Shown here piece by piece: positions 36,876 through 49,649 of a DNA stretch of 64,000 nucleotides. This DNA comes from Todiramphus chloris collaris (Eukaryota > Chordata > Aves > Coraciiformes > Alcedinidae): NCBI GenBank assembly GCA_025345505.1, contig JANVCC010000018.1:6991741-7055740 (forward strand), in the 5' to 3' direction. The notes under the pieces were generated by a model. The model saw only the letters and a list, made by a program, of their open reading frames with translations, did not search any database and had not been told where the DNA came from. A program made the position numbers and the translations under genes. The stretch's first letter is position 1, and the number at the start of each line of letters is the position of its first letter.

Positions 36876-39800
36876 TAGAAACAAAGCCCTTTTATAGTAT
36901 CACTTAAGGGGAGTTTTATATTTACTGCATTGTTGTCTAAAATATAGTGTTGTTTTAGGTCAGTGGCAATACTATTATAACCTGTTATACAAGCGGAAAT
37001 ATGAGAGTCCTGGCATTGAAGTCCTGATATACCCTCACTGTCCTGTTTTGCCTCTTCAGGAAGTGTTGGTGTGCTCACCAAAGTGCTGACCTGGCATACC
37101 CACATACATTCTCTTGTCCTCAACTTTTACTGCATTATTATAGAAATGCTTCAGGCACTGGGGCTTCTCTGTGTGTATATTCAAAGTAGCAGTAGTGGTC
37201 TTGTTAATCACTCAGGAAGGACCCAGGAAAGTATAAGGAGAAAAAAATCAGCAAAGAGAAGTTCCAGAAATGCCTCCACTTTGAAGGTGAAACTCTGTGT
37301 GCATCTTACCAACAGCACAGTGATCCTTGCTGTTGTCCACAGCTCCTTGAAGGCTCATCAATCTGAGAATAAGGTGCCCTACTTTCACTGACCTTTCTCA
37401 TGTATCCTGTGACCTGCACATACTGTGTATGCCTGGGTTGCTTCAAAGAGCTGTTGGACTGCGGTTCTCCTTCTGGTGCCTTACATAGCATTAGGTTCAT
37501 TAAAAGCCTGACTGGCAATTCCTGGTTCCAGAAGCTACTTACTCAAATGCCTTTCTTATTAAGTGACATGCATTCATAATTGAAAAGCAGGAACAGTTTG
37601 AATATTGTTCTGTATTTCCACTACTGCAGTATGATTCATAAATAATAATAATAGGGACTGGGCTGGAGGACTGGAGGTGAGAGGGAGTCTTTTGAAAGAG
37701 CTCTAATAAGAATGATAAAAATGAAATGTTGTGGTGGTGTATGATGTTATAATTGGCCAGTGCAATTACATTTTGTTTACCTTATGGTAATGGAATTTAT
37801 TTTCACAGGTACACTTTGACAATCTTAAGTGTTAGATGCACTGCAGAAGAGAATCTGACTACACTGATGTATTTCCCTTGGACCTATGTGAGGTTGGGAA
37901 GAATAGGATTACATGCAAATGACTCTTGATGGGTTATGTGGCATTGATTTGCAAAAGGAGCTACTCTTTGATTTTTCTGAGTATAATTACAGAAAGCCAA
38001 TGTTTTCTTTCTCTGTTATTGATGGCTAAAGGGCTTTCATAACAGTGAATTTCATCTCAGGAGAACTGAGATCTCTACCCTTCTAAACTGTGGTGACATG
38101 TTATCATTGTCATTGTATTAGTGGCTGATATGGGTGGCAAGGAACCACTGCATGGATAAGGAAAGAAAGCGTCTTCATTTTATTAATGAAAGCAGAAAAG
38201 GAGCTCTTCTGGCTTCAGATTTATAGCTCTGGAGACTGAGGAACTTCAGGGCTGTTTAACTCAAGTGGTGGAAATTAAGGTTGGCTTATACTGTCCTAGC
38301 AAACATATTCCCTTGAGGAAGGCTGATGTTAGTTTGTTAGTTATCAGAGTCAATTAATACTAGTATAATATAGACTATTACCACTAGCACTCAGACCTGT
38401 CTGGAAAGCTTGAGTCCAGATATGGAGGAAGTTAAGAATTTGTGTGTGAATGTGAATTTTTACTACATGTTCTCGGTAGTTTGAAAATAATGGGTTTTGT
38501 GGATGACACAGAACAAATTTTTAGTCTAGGATTTTCAAATATTTTCAAATAACTGCTCTGTTTTCTTGCCAGCAGCATCTGAGCACCAATACCTTGGGTA
38601 TTCCTGTTTGACTTTCTAAGTGATGCAATGGATAAGTTACACAACTGCTGGGAGGCAATACATGTCCTGAGAAGCGAGTAGAGTAATAAGGACTTACAGG
38701 CAGTACCTAGGTCTTGCCATGTATCTTAAACTTTACCACTACTTCAGTCCAGAGACCTCCCTGACACTGGGGAGGCTGAGTAGCTTGACACCTGAACTGC
38801 TTTCCCTGCTAGGCATTGAACCGAAATCCTACTGGCCAACCTGGTGAGTGGAGCTAACTACAAGTAACATGGGCACTCTGTGTTTCCATTGCAGCATCCT
38901 TCTGCAAGGGGAGAGGAAAGGCTGTCTGACTGATATAAGCTGAATCCTCTTTGGTAGGTGAGCATATTAAATGTGATAAGATAAATAAAAGTAAATAAAT
39001 GTATGGCAAATCAGCCCTCCTGCAGAGATGCCAGAGCCCTTCTCCCACTGATTTGTCTTGTTTGTACTCAGGTCACTTCACACCACTACAGTGTAATACA
39101 AAGTCCTCTGCGTGCCTGGGGTTGCAGAAGGCAAGTCTGGCTTGGAGTTGGCTGAACACAAGTGTGAAGCTGGGCTGAAGTCAGACCTCTACTCAGCTAC
39201 AATTCAGGAAAGGCTCATGCTGATCCTGAGCTGACACAAATTTCATGATCCCCTTTGCAGCTCTTCCTGTCTGATCCCTGGTGACCTCAGCAAGTGGTTC
39301 CCTGCCAGGTTTCAGAGTGAGGGAAAAAAAAAGCAATATGTTTTCAAGGCTCTTAAAGAGTTTTAGTTTTTACATTTCTTGCAATCTACTGCTGTGTTTA
39401 TTTGCCTATCAATTCATTTTCTCTTTGCTGGTACATTTACTCTATATTTAGCACATTTTAAAAGAGGACAACTAGATTGTACAGACACAAAATCACACAG
39501 TAGGGCCTTATTTACTATACTGTAATAACTGTGTTCATAAATCCAACCTCTCTCTGGAAACCTCATATACTTGTCTTTTCTTTCTCCCTTTTGATTCCTG
39601 TTCTTTCCCCTCTCTCTCTGCTGATAGCAGGCAGCAGGAGCTGCAGTCATTCAGTACCTCTGAGTATTACGGTCCATTTACTCATACGTGGATGCTGATA
39701 TTAAACTTAAGGTATCCAAGTCTGACTCTTGTCTTACTTAAATTTTTGTGGTGGTCTGTTGTTTGTACAGTGGAAGACATTTCTAGGATATTGAGATTTA

Positions 39801-40160
39801 TACCAGGCAGAAAAACAGAGAGTGAATGTTTATTTCCCATGAAGTTTTCTTGGTTATCTGGGTTTTGAAGGGGTCTTTAAATGTTAAAATGCACTTATAC
39901 TAGCAGGTGATTGTATACTGAAAGCCTTTGTTGGAAATATTTAGTAGGATTTTTTAAGGCCATACACTTAGATTCAACTTTTATAATTCTGCAGTTTTAT
40001 AATAATTATTATATAATATACATGATATAACTAATAATTAAATGTTACAATATATCTATATTTAATTTATTCAAATGTTGATTAGATATTTTTTTAAAAA
40101 AAACAACACACAAAACAACACACAAATCCCCTGAAATAAGGTAAAATTAAAAATTATGAA
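36876..40160. other. Non-genic DNA without recognised genes
   Basis: Mixed composition, becoming very AT-rich at 39,995-40,080. Frames up to 106 codons (37,071-37,391, plus) show no motif and no convincing splice boundaries. An A/C-rich run at 40,096-40,126 (aacaacacac…) is low complexity. Confidence 0.55.
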
Positions 40161-40472
40161 AAGCAGAGCTAGGGAGGGTGTCTTTACAAGGGCTTGTAGT
40201 GATAGGACGAGGGGAAATTGCTTCATGTTGGAAGAGGGTAGATTTAGATTAGAAATTAGGAAGAAGATCTTCACTCTGAGAGGGGTGAGACACTGAAATG
40301 GGTTACCCAGGGAAGCTGTGGATGCTCCATCATTTGGAAGTGTTCAAGACCAAGATGGATGGGGCTTTGAGCAACCCAGTCCAGTGAAAGGTGTACCTGC
40401 CCAAGGCAGCGGGATTGAATCTAGAAGATCTTTAGTCCCTTCTAAACTAAACCATTCTATGATTCTATGATT
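40161..40472 (+). mobile_element. CR1 LINE, 5'-truncated 3' end
   Basis: Runs from 'gtctttacaagggcttgtag' and 'gataggacgaggggaaattg' through 'ggaagctgtggatgctccat', 'ggatggggctttgagcaacc' and on to 'cattctatgattctatgatt'. This belongs to the CR1 subfamily whose 3' UTR has the 'ggctttgagcaacccagtcc' block, different from the copies at 28,851 and 51,515. Divergence is low, so it is fairly young. Confidence 0.94.
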
Positions 40473-40907
40473 TTTCTTGGACTCAAACATCTTACAATTA
40501 GAGTAAGTGGTGAGAAGGAACTCAAGCTGGGCCAGACTGAAAGAAATGAAAGCTGGGATTTCCTAGCAAATTGTTGACTGGTCTTGAATGGCAACTCCTG
40601 GACTAGTTTGTGAACCATGCCAGTAGGCTGTGAAGTGGTAGACACAGAGATGCTCAAAAGATTTCTATAATTTCTGTTGTATTTTCAGTAAAAATCTTGA
40701 ACATGGTGGGGTACAGTTATTCATGGTAAATGCTGAATAGTTTCATTTCTCAAGAATTTTGTGAAAAACGCTGTTATGTATAGAACATGAAACTGCCATG
40801 GCTCTGCTTTCTACTCAAGTAGTTTCATCTTGGGTATACAATTCATAAAAGGAAAGAAAAAAACCTCATCATGACAGTGTGGGGAGAAGCTAGTGAAGGA
40901 ACCAGGA
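40473..40907. other. Spacer between two CR1 copies
   Basis: About 430 bp of AT-rich DNA with no recognisable content. Confidence 0.55.
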
Positions 40908-41168
40908 ACTGCTCTGTATCATCCAATGATAGGACAAGGGGCAACAGGTGTAAGCTGGAGCATAAGAGATTCCACAGAAACATAAGAAAAAACTACACTG
41001 TGAGGGTCACAGAGCTCTGGAACAGGCTGCCCAGAGGGGTTGTGGAGTCTCCTTCTCTGGAGACATTTCAAACCAGCCTGGACATGGATGGTCTTGCTCT
41101 GGCAGGGGGGTTGGACTAGATGATCTTTTGAGGTCCCTTCCAACCCTTAACATTCTGTGATTCTGGGA
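40908..41168 (+). mobile_element. CR1 LINE, 5'-truncated 3' end
   Basis: Contains 'gataggacaaggggcaacag', 'cagagctctggaacaggctg', 'ctccttctctggagacattt', 'ggttggactagatgatcttt' and 'cattctgtgattctgggatc'. It is the CR1 3' subfamily with the 'tggcaggggggttggac' motif and is distinct from its neighbour at 40,161. The 82-codon frame beginning at 40,871 is CR1-derived and not a gene. Confidence 0.94.
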
Positions 41169-41780
41169 TCCTCTGAAACACTGTTAGGTAACTATTAGGT
41201 ATTAGATGAAGCTACTCCTGAGACTCAAGAAGGATAATATACCTAAACGTATTAAAGTAATCTGAAAATACCAGTCTTAAAGATTGCACACTGTTTCACT
41301 ATTAAATTACTGTAGAGATGTATTTCTCCTAAATCAACTTTTTTCCTAGAATAGGAATGATTGTTAAGTAGCTACTGATTTTTGTGTCCTGCAAAGAGGG
41401 AAAACCATGTTCTTTTAATGATATTCTGTACATGTATATGTGCTCACAGCTAGCCATGTGAACATTATGATCATTTTATTAACCAGAGAATAAATACACA
41501 AAAAAAGGGTTGGAGAGTTAAGAATGTAGTTTTGTCCTGCTTTTGAGATAATCTGTTTCATAGGGTGTCATGAAAAAGCAGGCATAACTTTCAGTATCTT
41601 TCAGGCCCATCACACATTAATTCCCTTCGGTGGTCTCACCACACTTAGGGAGATAGATAGGTATATCAGAAAACTATCTACATATGTGACAACAGCGTCT
41701 CTTCTGTGGAAAACCCCAGGGTTAGTATGGAGAGGAAAGAAATAACTTTTTACCCTGAGGGCTTAGTTCTTCCCATGCAG

Positions 41781-42026
41781 CACAGAGTGCAGCTGAAGAC
41801 TCATGTTGGAAAACTAAACTGCCAAAGCATTGCATGTCTAACATGGCATAAGAATACAAATGAAACGACTTACTGTTCACCACTGCAAACCCTTGAAAGA
41901 AATCCTGATGGGATTATGGCAAAAAGTCCTCCTGAAGAAAGTGGAAAGGTTTCAGAAACAAAATCTGTTATCTGTCATCCCATCATTAACAAAGTGGAAG
42001 AACTGGCAGGAGAATTGTTGACCTAA
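41781..42026 (+). other. Weak candidate terminal coding exon (81 codons)
   Basis: An acceptor-like site (gcttagttcttcccatgcag) ends at 41,780. It is followed by 81 open codons to TAA at 42,024-42,026, inside a longer 106-codon ATG frame starting at 41,706. Codon choice and residue mix look more coding-like than most of the window (basic, Lys/Glu-rich C-terminus with …NKVEELAGELLT). No domain, signal peptide or membrane helix is visible, and I cannot name a family. If real, it would be a last exon on plus. Confidence 0.18.
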
Positions 42027-44046
42027 ATTCGAGATGTCAAAAATAGATAAGAAAAATATACTGGGGAACTATTCCCTGGGAAGGGTTTCACACTGGCAGG
42101 GGGAGGGGTTGGATGGTTTTGCTGGTCTTTTCATCTCTTTTTCACCATTATATTATTTTGCAGAGTGAAGAGTGGTTAAAATGATTAATGGACTGCAAGG
42201 CTTGATGTACAAGCAGATGGCCAAACAAATGAATCTGTGCAGCATGCTCAGTGCAGAGTGGAGTGAGGGATGCCTGAGAGCTGCTGGGGTGGCAGGCAAG
42301 GGGTTGTGCTGTACCCTGCAATTTGATGAGGAGTAATTAGAAGAAACAAAACATCAGTTAGCCTAAAAACCCTTTTAACATGTCATTTTATTGTGCCTAC
42401 CTGTGATATCTGCCATCAGTGACCACATCCCTTCCCAGTCACATCCCTCCCCAGCCCCACACCATGACTTCAGCTCTCTCTGTGCTGCTCAGCTGTGGCA
42501 CTGGCACCTGTAGCTCCCTTCCTCCCTCCTGATCCATGCTATGCTTCATAATAGATCATGCTACATGAGATGTTCCCCAGTCTGACTCTGCAGCCCCTGT
42601 CTTGCCAGAGTACCATCACAGGTCATCTCCTGGTAACCCCCAGAACCCTAAAGCTGGAAGGCATGTTGCATAACATGCTGTGTTTAAACAAGAAGAAACC
42701 CTAGGCTAAAGGGAAAAAAGAATGAAGAGAATAGGCTAGATTAGATAGAGAAGGCTTCAATTTATGAAGGGGCACAATACTAATTTCAGAAAAGTCTCTG
42801 CAGGTGTGAGGGCTCTGCTGACACCACCCCCGAAGAAACCAGCTGGGGTAGGAGGACTCCTCCTTCACAGCCATCCCTTCCTATCTACCATGCCAGAGCA
42901 GATGCCAGTTTACCTGCAGACTTGGAGCAGAAAATTGAGAGCAGCAGATGTTGTAGCCTGCTGAAAGCTTGCTGATAGCTGAGCGTTTGAACTCCTAGAG
43001 AAGAGCTCTTGTGGAGAAGGCCACTAGCTGACTGCAGGATTACAGCACACCATACTTTTGGATGATTTCAGTGTTTTACTGTGAAACCACTTAATCGAGG
43101 AAAAAGCTCCATATATCAGGGTCTTCCTAGCACTCCATGCAGCTACTTGATGGAAGTTTGTCCTGCCGCTCCACTGCCTTGCTGGAGTCTTCTGCTACAG
43201 TGTTGTTGGTAGTGTCCTTGTCCTGAACTGTTTAGGTAAAATGATGGTACTTTTTCAGAGCCCCGCTGCTCCGTAAGGAAAAAAGAGAGCAAATGATATT
43301 GTGTGAGCATCTTCTTGGGGTTGGAGGTGGGGATATATTTTTTAAAATCTAGTGAAAAGAAGGAAAGGAATATTATCTGGCTTTTTCATTCAAGTTTCCA
43401 TCATGGCACAAACATGTCCCATAAGCCTTTAGATATGAAATAAAACTAATACAGATTACCCTGCTTTAAGCCCACATTCTATCCAAATAAATCTTACAGA
43501 ATGCAAAACCACAAAAACTGCTCCACTGTGTCAGACTGGAGGCTCAGCTGCCCTTGCACTGCCTCTGTTACAGCTGCTTATGGAAAGGTTTCTTAGCCAC
43601 ACAGTGTATTTCTACAATGGCATAATGTTGTTTTCCATTTTATCCTCTGTTTTATGCTGCTAATTTTTAATGGTCTGTTTATCATTCTGACCACTGCTGA
43701 ACATTGAGCTGAAGTTTTCAGAAAACTATCCAGTGTGAGTCACTGAGGGCGATGTATAGTTGTTCCTCACTGTGTTCACTGCTTAGCATTTGTTAACTCT
43801 TAATTTTTCCTGCACTCTGTATTGCTGGCTTTGGTTGATCGCACGTTCTATGAGATGGGCACCAGGCAGGGTGCTGGACCTGCCTGTGATGATGCATGAT
43901 GGTAACTAAATTATTTGATTGGTTTTTTTTCCTGTTTTCTGATGAGAGTAATTAGCTTCACACAAAACATGGTAATATAATGTATTAATGTCATTGCAAG
44001 CATGTCCTAGTCTGCTTTCTATAAAGCTGTGATGTTCATCTCCTAG

Positions 44047-44108
44047 GTGAATGAATATGGTGTTTTATTTTGCATCGCAAAGGATGTGGTGGAGATTGCC
44101 AGTGTAAT
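44047..44108 (+). other. Weak candidate internal exon (62 nt)
   Basis: Bounded by an acceptor (gatgttcatctcctag) and a GTAAGT donor, although the exon ends in T rather than G. Only one of three frames is open, encoding VNEYGVLFCIAKDVVEIASV. The family is not recognised. It may be chance. Confidence 0.13.
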
Positions 44109-46913
44109 GTAAGTAGGGTCATCTGTAAATAGCCTGTCTGATGCTCCTGTTTTTCTTTTCTACCTTTTTTTTATTTTACCTCCTTAGACCTTGTAGTTAC
44201 CCAGTGATTTCTTTTATTAAATTATTTATTGTAGCTGCATGATTGATGTTGTTTCACTTCATTTCTTTGCAGCTTTCTGATTCTTTAGTTGTCAAAATGA
44301 CAAGCACTCAGTGATTAATTAAAGCCTTTATTTTGCTCTGCTATTGTTCATCTTCAGTCAAATCTAAATTCTTATGTACTCCAGAAAATAATAAATATTC
44401 CCCTAATGCAGGTTTCTAAAATTTAGATCAAGGAATATCTTCATTTATTTTTCATTGTTATTATTTTTAATTTTTTATACACACACTTGTACATATATAT
44501 TTTCTTGTGGAAAACGTTAAATTGAAAACTCTGTACAAGAAACCTTCCAGTATGGCCTGATGCTGGATGGTCACCACTGTTAACTTCTTCACAGACGTCT
44601 CTTTTTTTCTAAGGAAGGAGAGTTTAATTAAGAATGGCTCCTCGACAGGACTGGCAACCCCCACTCTCTCTAACTGTCATTAACTGCTGTACTTTTTTTG
44701 GTGTTGTATTGTGGACATACAGCATGAATTACTTTAAGCAACCTTTTAGTGTTTGGAGGTGATATGTACATCTGAATTAGATACTTTAAGATCTCTTTAT
44801 AGCTGGTAGAAAGAAATAAACACTCTCAAAGGTTCAATTCATCTTCGGTTAAAGTAGACATTTAAATAGGGCTGCAGAACTGCATCCTATTCCCTGATAA
44901 AAAAAAGGATGAGCCTAGACATTTAGTCAGATAATTCCCACTTACACACAGTGGGACTTGGATTGAGAAAACTGATTTATTTTGTGTGGCTGAACACAGA
45001 GAAAGCAACATATCCCACTTCCCATGCTGGGTGATGGGATAGGCTGCCATCTCATTCCTAGTTTCTTGTGACATCTTGTTTCTCATTCTAAAACATGTTT
45101 TTGAACATCCCCTTTCATATATTTTTATGCAAAAGCTTAGTTGCAGTGACAGCAGCTGTGAATGGCAGAATACGTTCACTTGAATGAATTCACGGCACTG
45201 AATGTGCAGAAAGATGCTAATCCAAGATGGTCCAGCTTTTGCAGTGTTGGGGTGGATGTCTGCATAGAGGTTTTTGCTGGTGTTGCAGGGAAGCTATTGC
45301 AATGGTGAAGTGACTGCAGGCTGTGGGCATTCTCCACGAGGGTAGGTGATGGTGAGGCATGAGGCTACCTGACTAGCATGCCAATCAGCCTTTACCCCTG
45401 GAACAGTCATTCTTAATTCCTCTTGGGAAGAGCTGATAGGTTGGCTGGAAGTTTTTTAAAGTATGTTTTGCTTTCTGGAATTGCTTTCACAGACCAATTT
45501 CCTTTTCATGGAGTCTCAGGTGAGAATAAACTCACTAGATTTGTGATATGATTCCCTGAATGGCTGACTCATGAGTTCTTCTAATGTTTCAAATTGTCAT
45601 GTATATAGCACATCAGATTTTGCTGGTAAACTAGATTTGGCTTTCTTTTCAGTCTTTATTTAGGATTTTTATCTAATTTATTCTGGTGCTTCTCATTTCT
45701 TGCTTCCTCTCTTTAGTGTTTCCCAAGATGTGATTGACTGCACCTGAAGTTACAGCTACTTGGCCAGTTAGAAAAAGAAATGAATTAGCTCAAGTAAATT
45801 ATGAAAGTAAAATTCATATGATAATACTTTTGCTGATTGGTTATAGTGTTCCATTATGGAAAACTCAATAAAATTAATTAGAAAAAGCCAGATAAGCAAA
45901 AAGCAAGTAAAACCATTTTTTTAAAACATCCTGAGGTTCCCAATTCCTTATCAGTTTCTTTGATGGTATTGAATAGATACTTACACTGCTTTGGAACTTT
46001 ACAAATGTCATTCCTGAGCAACTGATTCTGATGAAAGGATGAGGATGAGATGTGGAAAATACAAGGTATGAAAGCATATGTCTGCTGCCAAAGTGAGTAT
46101 CTCTGCATATTGCATGAAAGATTTATGCATATGTGATTTTCCAATTTTTGACAGCGACTAGCATGTCTTCCTCATGTACTTTTGTACATGGAACAACCTT
46201 TTAATGTAATCTCAGCTGTGGAGTGCAATGAAACCTCCCCATGAAATTTCAGAACAGACAGAAAATTATGAGATTTCTTCCTGTTATAAAGTCTGTTTGA
46301 CTGTATTGAACCAAAAAGTATGTGAGGCAAAAAGAAAGAAAATTCTACAAGTTCTCCTTGCCCCCTTCTTTTACCAGAAAAATTAATTGCATGTTTCTTA
46401 TGAAGCAAAACACAACAGTTTTTTTTGGTACATTTCTAGTAGTTTTGTTACACTGTCAGAGAAAATTTTGAGTTTTCTGCAGGTATGTATACGTGGTGTT
46501 AAGCACTGCTTGATAGACATCTGGCCAAATATTTAGGTCTGGGATGAAGAAGTGGCTTAGACATGGTGGCACTCAAAGTGACGATGTCTCCTTAGGCTAT
46601 ACTAGGGACCAGGGTAGAGGCCATCCTCTGACAAAGATGCCATGGAACAGATTATTTTGCTTAGATAAACAGAGTCTAACACTCAGCTAAACAAGTTCCT
46701 TTCCAGTCCATATAACAAGATTTCTACTTTCAAACTTATCTGGTCCACCTTTGGGCTGGGTATCTCCTGAATGATGGCCAGGCATTGTCAAGGGGACAAT
46801 GAGTTGGCAAAGGACATATTAGGGACAGCACTGACACTTGACATGTCTGGATGGGCACAGGTCAATTCTTGAACTTGTGCCCTCAACCTGTTGTCTCTTT
46901 TATCTGTAGCTTT

Positions 46914-46932
46914 TCTCTCTCTCTCTCTCTCT
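46914..46932. repeat. (CT)n microsatellite
   Basis: About nine CT dinucleotides in an uninterrupted run. Confidence 0.9.
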
Positions 46933-48809
46933 GGCAGACATTATGTTAAATGGATTAAACTGGAAAATGTTAAGAAACTAAGATAGGGATAGTCAGCAAG
47001 GGGAGCACAGTGACACCTAAGTCAACTGAAGAAATCCAGCAAAGGGAGGTAAATGTCTGGAATCAGCATACTGCATTATATACAGTTATAAAAGTACAGC
47101 TCTAAGTCAGGAAGAGGGCATCTGAATGCAAGACTTACCCTTTCTTAGCCAGGTTCTCTCACTGCTAGGTTGCTGTCAGGCTCATTGCTTGCTCTCCCTC
47201 TCATATCACCTGTTTTGCTATCACAGCTACAGAGCAGTCAGTCTGTAGTAGCAGTGCGAGAACATGCACTCGTGCAGGACACCCTGTTGTCTCTGGTTAG
47301 AACACTCTGCTTATGGTGGGAGCAGAGATGGGACTGATCTCAGACTTCCCATTTCTTGAATAAATACATTAAGCGGCAAGTCTCTCTAAACTCCTTCTTC
47401 AGCTGTGCAAAATACCTGTCTAGCCACAGAACTTAAGGTTACACATAAGTATTTTTTTTAAAATCCTTTAGGCAACTTAAGAAGTTATGACTTTTTTCCT
47501 GAATGTAGGAATCTGAGTGATGTAATTAATATACTTTGATTTTAAAACTTTCAATATCATTATTTGTTAGACGATTTGTCCATGTGCATTAAGCCCTAAA
47601 ACTTTGTTATCCAGTTAGATTTTTTACTTTCTTTTTCAGACATGACTAAGGCCATTCTTCAAAAAATCTACAGTTTATTTAGTTGCATTCCACAGAATGT
47701 GATTCCTAGCGACAGAATTACAATCTAGCTTTTTAGGCTGGCCTAACAAGTGGTGGTAACGAGTCCTTTGGTACAATCAGTAGCGATGTAAAGGATTTAA
47801 ACCTACTTCATTTGCTCTCTTTTCATAATGTTATGAAAGTTTGAAGCTGGATGTAGCTGAAGAACACTTCTGCCTTCCCACCTGCTGCCATGCCTTTTGG
47901 CAAAAAATGAGGTTGTCTTGTCTTTAAAACATTTGTGCTTTACCCTTACTAAAGATAATGGAAATTTTGCCCATGTGCCAGTGGAAGATATCTGTCAAAC
48001 TTGAATGCAAAGAGCATGCAATTCTTCCCTGTAGGTGGGATCAGAATATAGTCACTGTATTTTCAAAAATATTTTACAAAATATTAATACCAAAGTAGTT
48101 AAGTACTACTGAATTTTATGTGGCTTTTGGAGGTGTTGTTTGTCTCTTCCACAATCAATGAGGCTGAGGTCTCCTGAAAAATGATTACATACCAATCATC
48201 CTTATGCATATGAAAATTACATGGAAAATAACAAATATAATAGTTCTAAAGTTTGGAGCATTTGATATTTTTAAATGTATCTTATTTTTTAAATTGGTCG
48301 TTTTGCATGTATTTTTTGAATATTTTCAAAGTAGAAGAACATTGTTGCATGGAAGCTGAGCACCTTTTTTAGCAAAGCTTGAGTTACAAGCCTTCAGCAT
48401 TTCCTAATTTTTCCACACATGCTAGAAAGCTAGCTAAGCATGTTTCTTATTTCACATTCTGAGAAGGAGGAAGAGTGCAGGGAAAATATGATTCCCAGTT
48501 TTGGAAATATCTTTCATAACTTGAAAATTATTGTTGGAATCTGGTTTGGGTCTATCCTGGTGCCATGCAAATCAAAAGAGCTGAGACAGAGTTTCTATAG
48601 AAGCTTTGTGGGGAGCTTAGTTTGACTGCCCATTGCCTCTCCCAGGAGATGTTTACAGGGACTATATCACAACTGCACTGTACTAAATGGTTCAGAGTAA
48701 ATGATGTCCAAACTGATATCACAATTAACATCAACAACAAAGAGGAAGAAGATCAAAAGTCTTTCTTTGAGTACACTTAGATATTTCTGTTTCTTCATCC
48801 CTGATGAAA

Positions 48810-49649
48810 TCCTTTTTGAGTTTGTAAAAACCTGGTATGAAGCAATTTCTGCAATCTCTCAGTTCATTTGAGAATGTATGGGGATGGATCAAGTTCTAGA
48901 AGACTGGAAAAGGACAAACATGGGACTTAAAAAAAAGGCAAAAGGGATGGTTGTGGAATGATAGGCCAATTCGTTGTGTGGGAACATACTAAATTAAAAA
49001 ATCCAACAGTCTTTTTGTAAGGGAAATAAAAAAACCACCAGATGAATAAGTAGCAAATGAGTAGGCAGCAAATGTAGTGAGTGTTAACTCATTTGTCAGG
49101 ATTAAATCATATCAGATCAATCCAAAACCTTTTTATGTGAAATAGCATGCCTTAAGGGTATAGACATCGTATAGCTAGGCTTTGTTCAGACACATTACAC
49201 GAGGAAGTCAGGATTATTATAAAGAGGAGACAAAAGTGTCTGGGGATGCTAAGTACAGAGCAGTTGCTGGCCCTTCACTGTCAAACTGCTAAGATGAATT
49301 GAGGAGGGCTCCACAAGGATCTATCCTAGGCTTAGTATACACCGTGTTTTCATTATAATCCAACACCAGGTTGGTAGAATATGCTTATTAAATCTGCAAA
49401 CGAAATGAATCTGAAAGAAGCAGTAAACAGGCTGAAAGATTAATCCAAAATGATCACAATAATTTAGAGAAATAGTCTTGGAACCAACACAGAATTTAAT
49501 TAGAACAAATTCATAGTCCTGTACTTAGGCAGGGATAAAGGGCTGAGAAAATACGATGAGAAAAGCTGAGATAACGTAGGTAACAGTCTCACAAAGAAGT
49601 ATTTGGAGGTTAGAGTGGGTCACAAACTGAATGTAGGTTAGGAGAGTTA
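48810..49649 (+). mobile_element. Old CR1 LINE, 5' segment, interrupted by an LTR
   Basis: This is the decayed reverse-transcriptase portion of a CR1. Landmarks in order are 'tctagaagactggaaaagga', a 'caaaagggatggttgtggaa' block, 'gagggctccacaaggatcta' (RT catalytic neighbourhood), and 'agagtgggtcacaaactgaa'. It is cut at 49,649 by an LTR and resumes at 50,668 ('ctattgcacaaaggtcaaac', which follows the interrupted block in CR1). No open frame survives. Confidence 0.78.

Larger units (their letters stand above)
41169..48809. other. Non-genic DNA with two weak exon-like segments
   Basis: No confident gene across 7.6 kb. The most coding-like material is a frame at 41,706-42,026 and a splice-bounded 62-nt segment at 44,047-44,108 (see findings). 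A somewhat GC-richer patch lies at about 42,420-42,640, and a (CT)n run at 46,914-46,932. The rest is AT-rich with frames at random lengths. Confidence 0.5.

Noticed and set aside
40871..41143. Frames of 82 and 74 codons with Arg-rich sequence
   Set aside because: They are derived from CR1 tail sequence, a very common source of false gene calls in birds.
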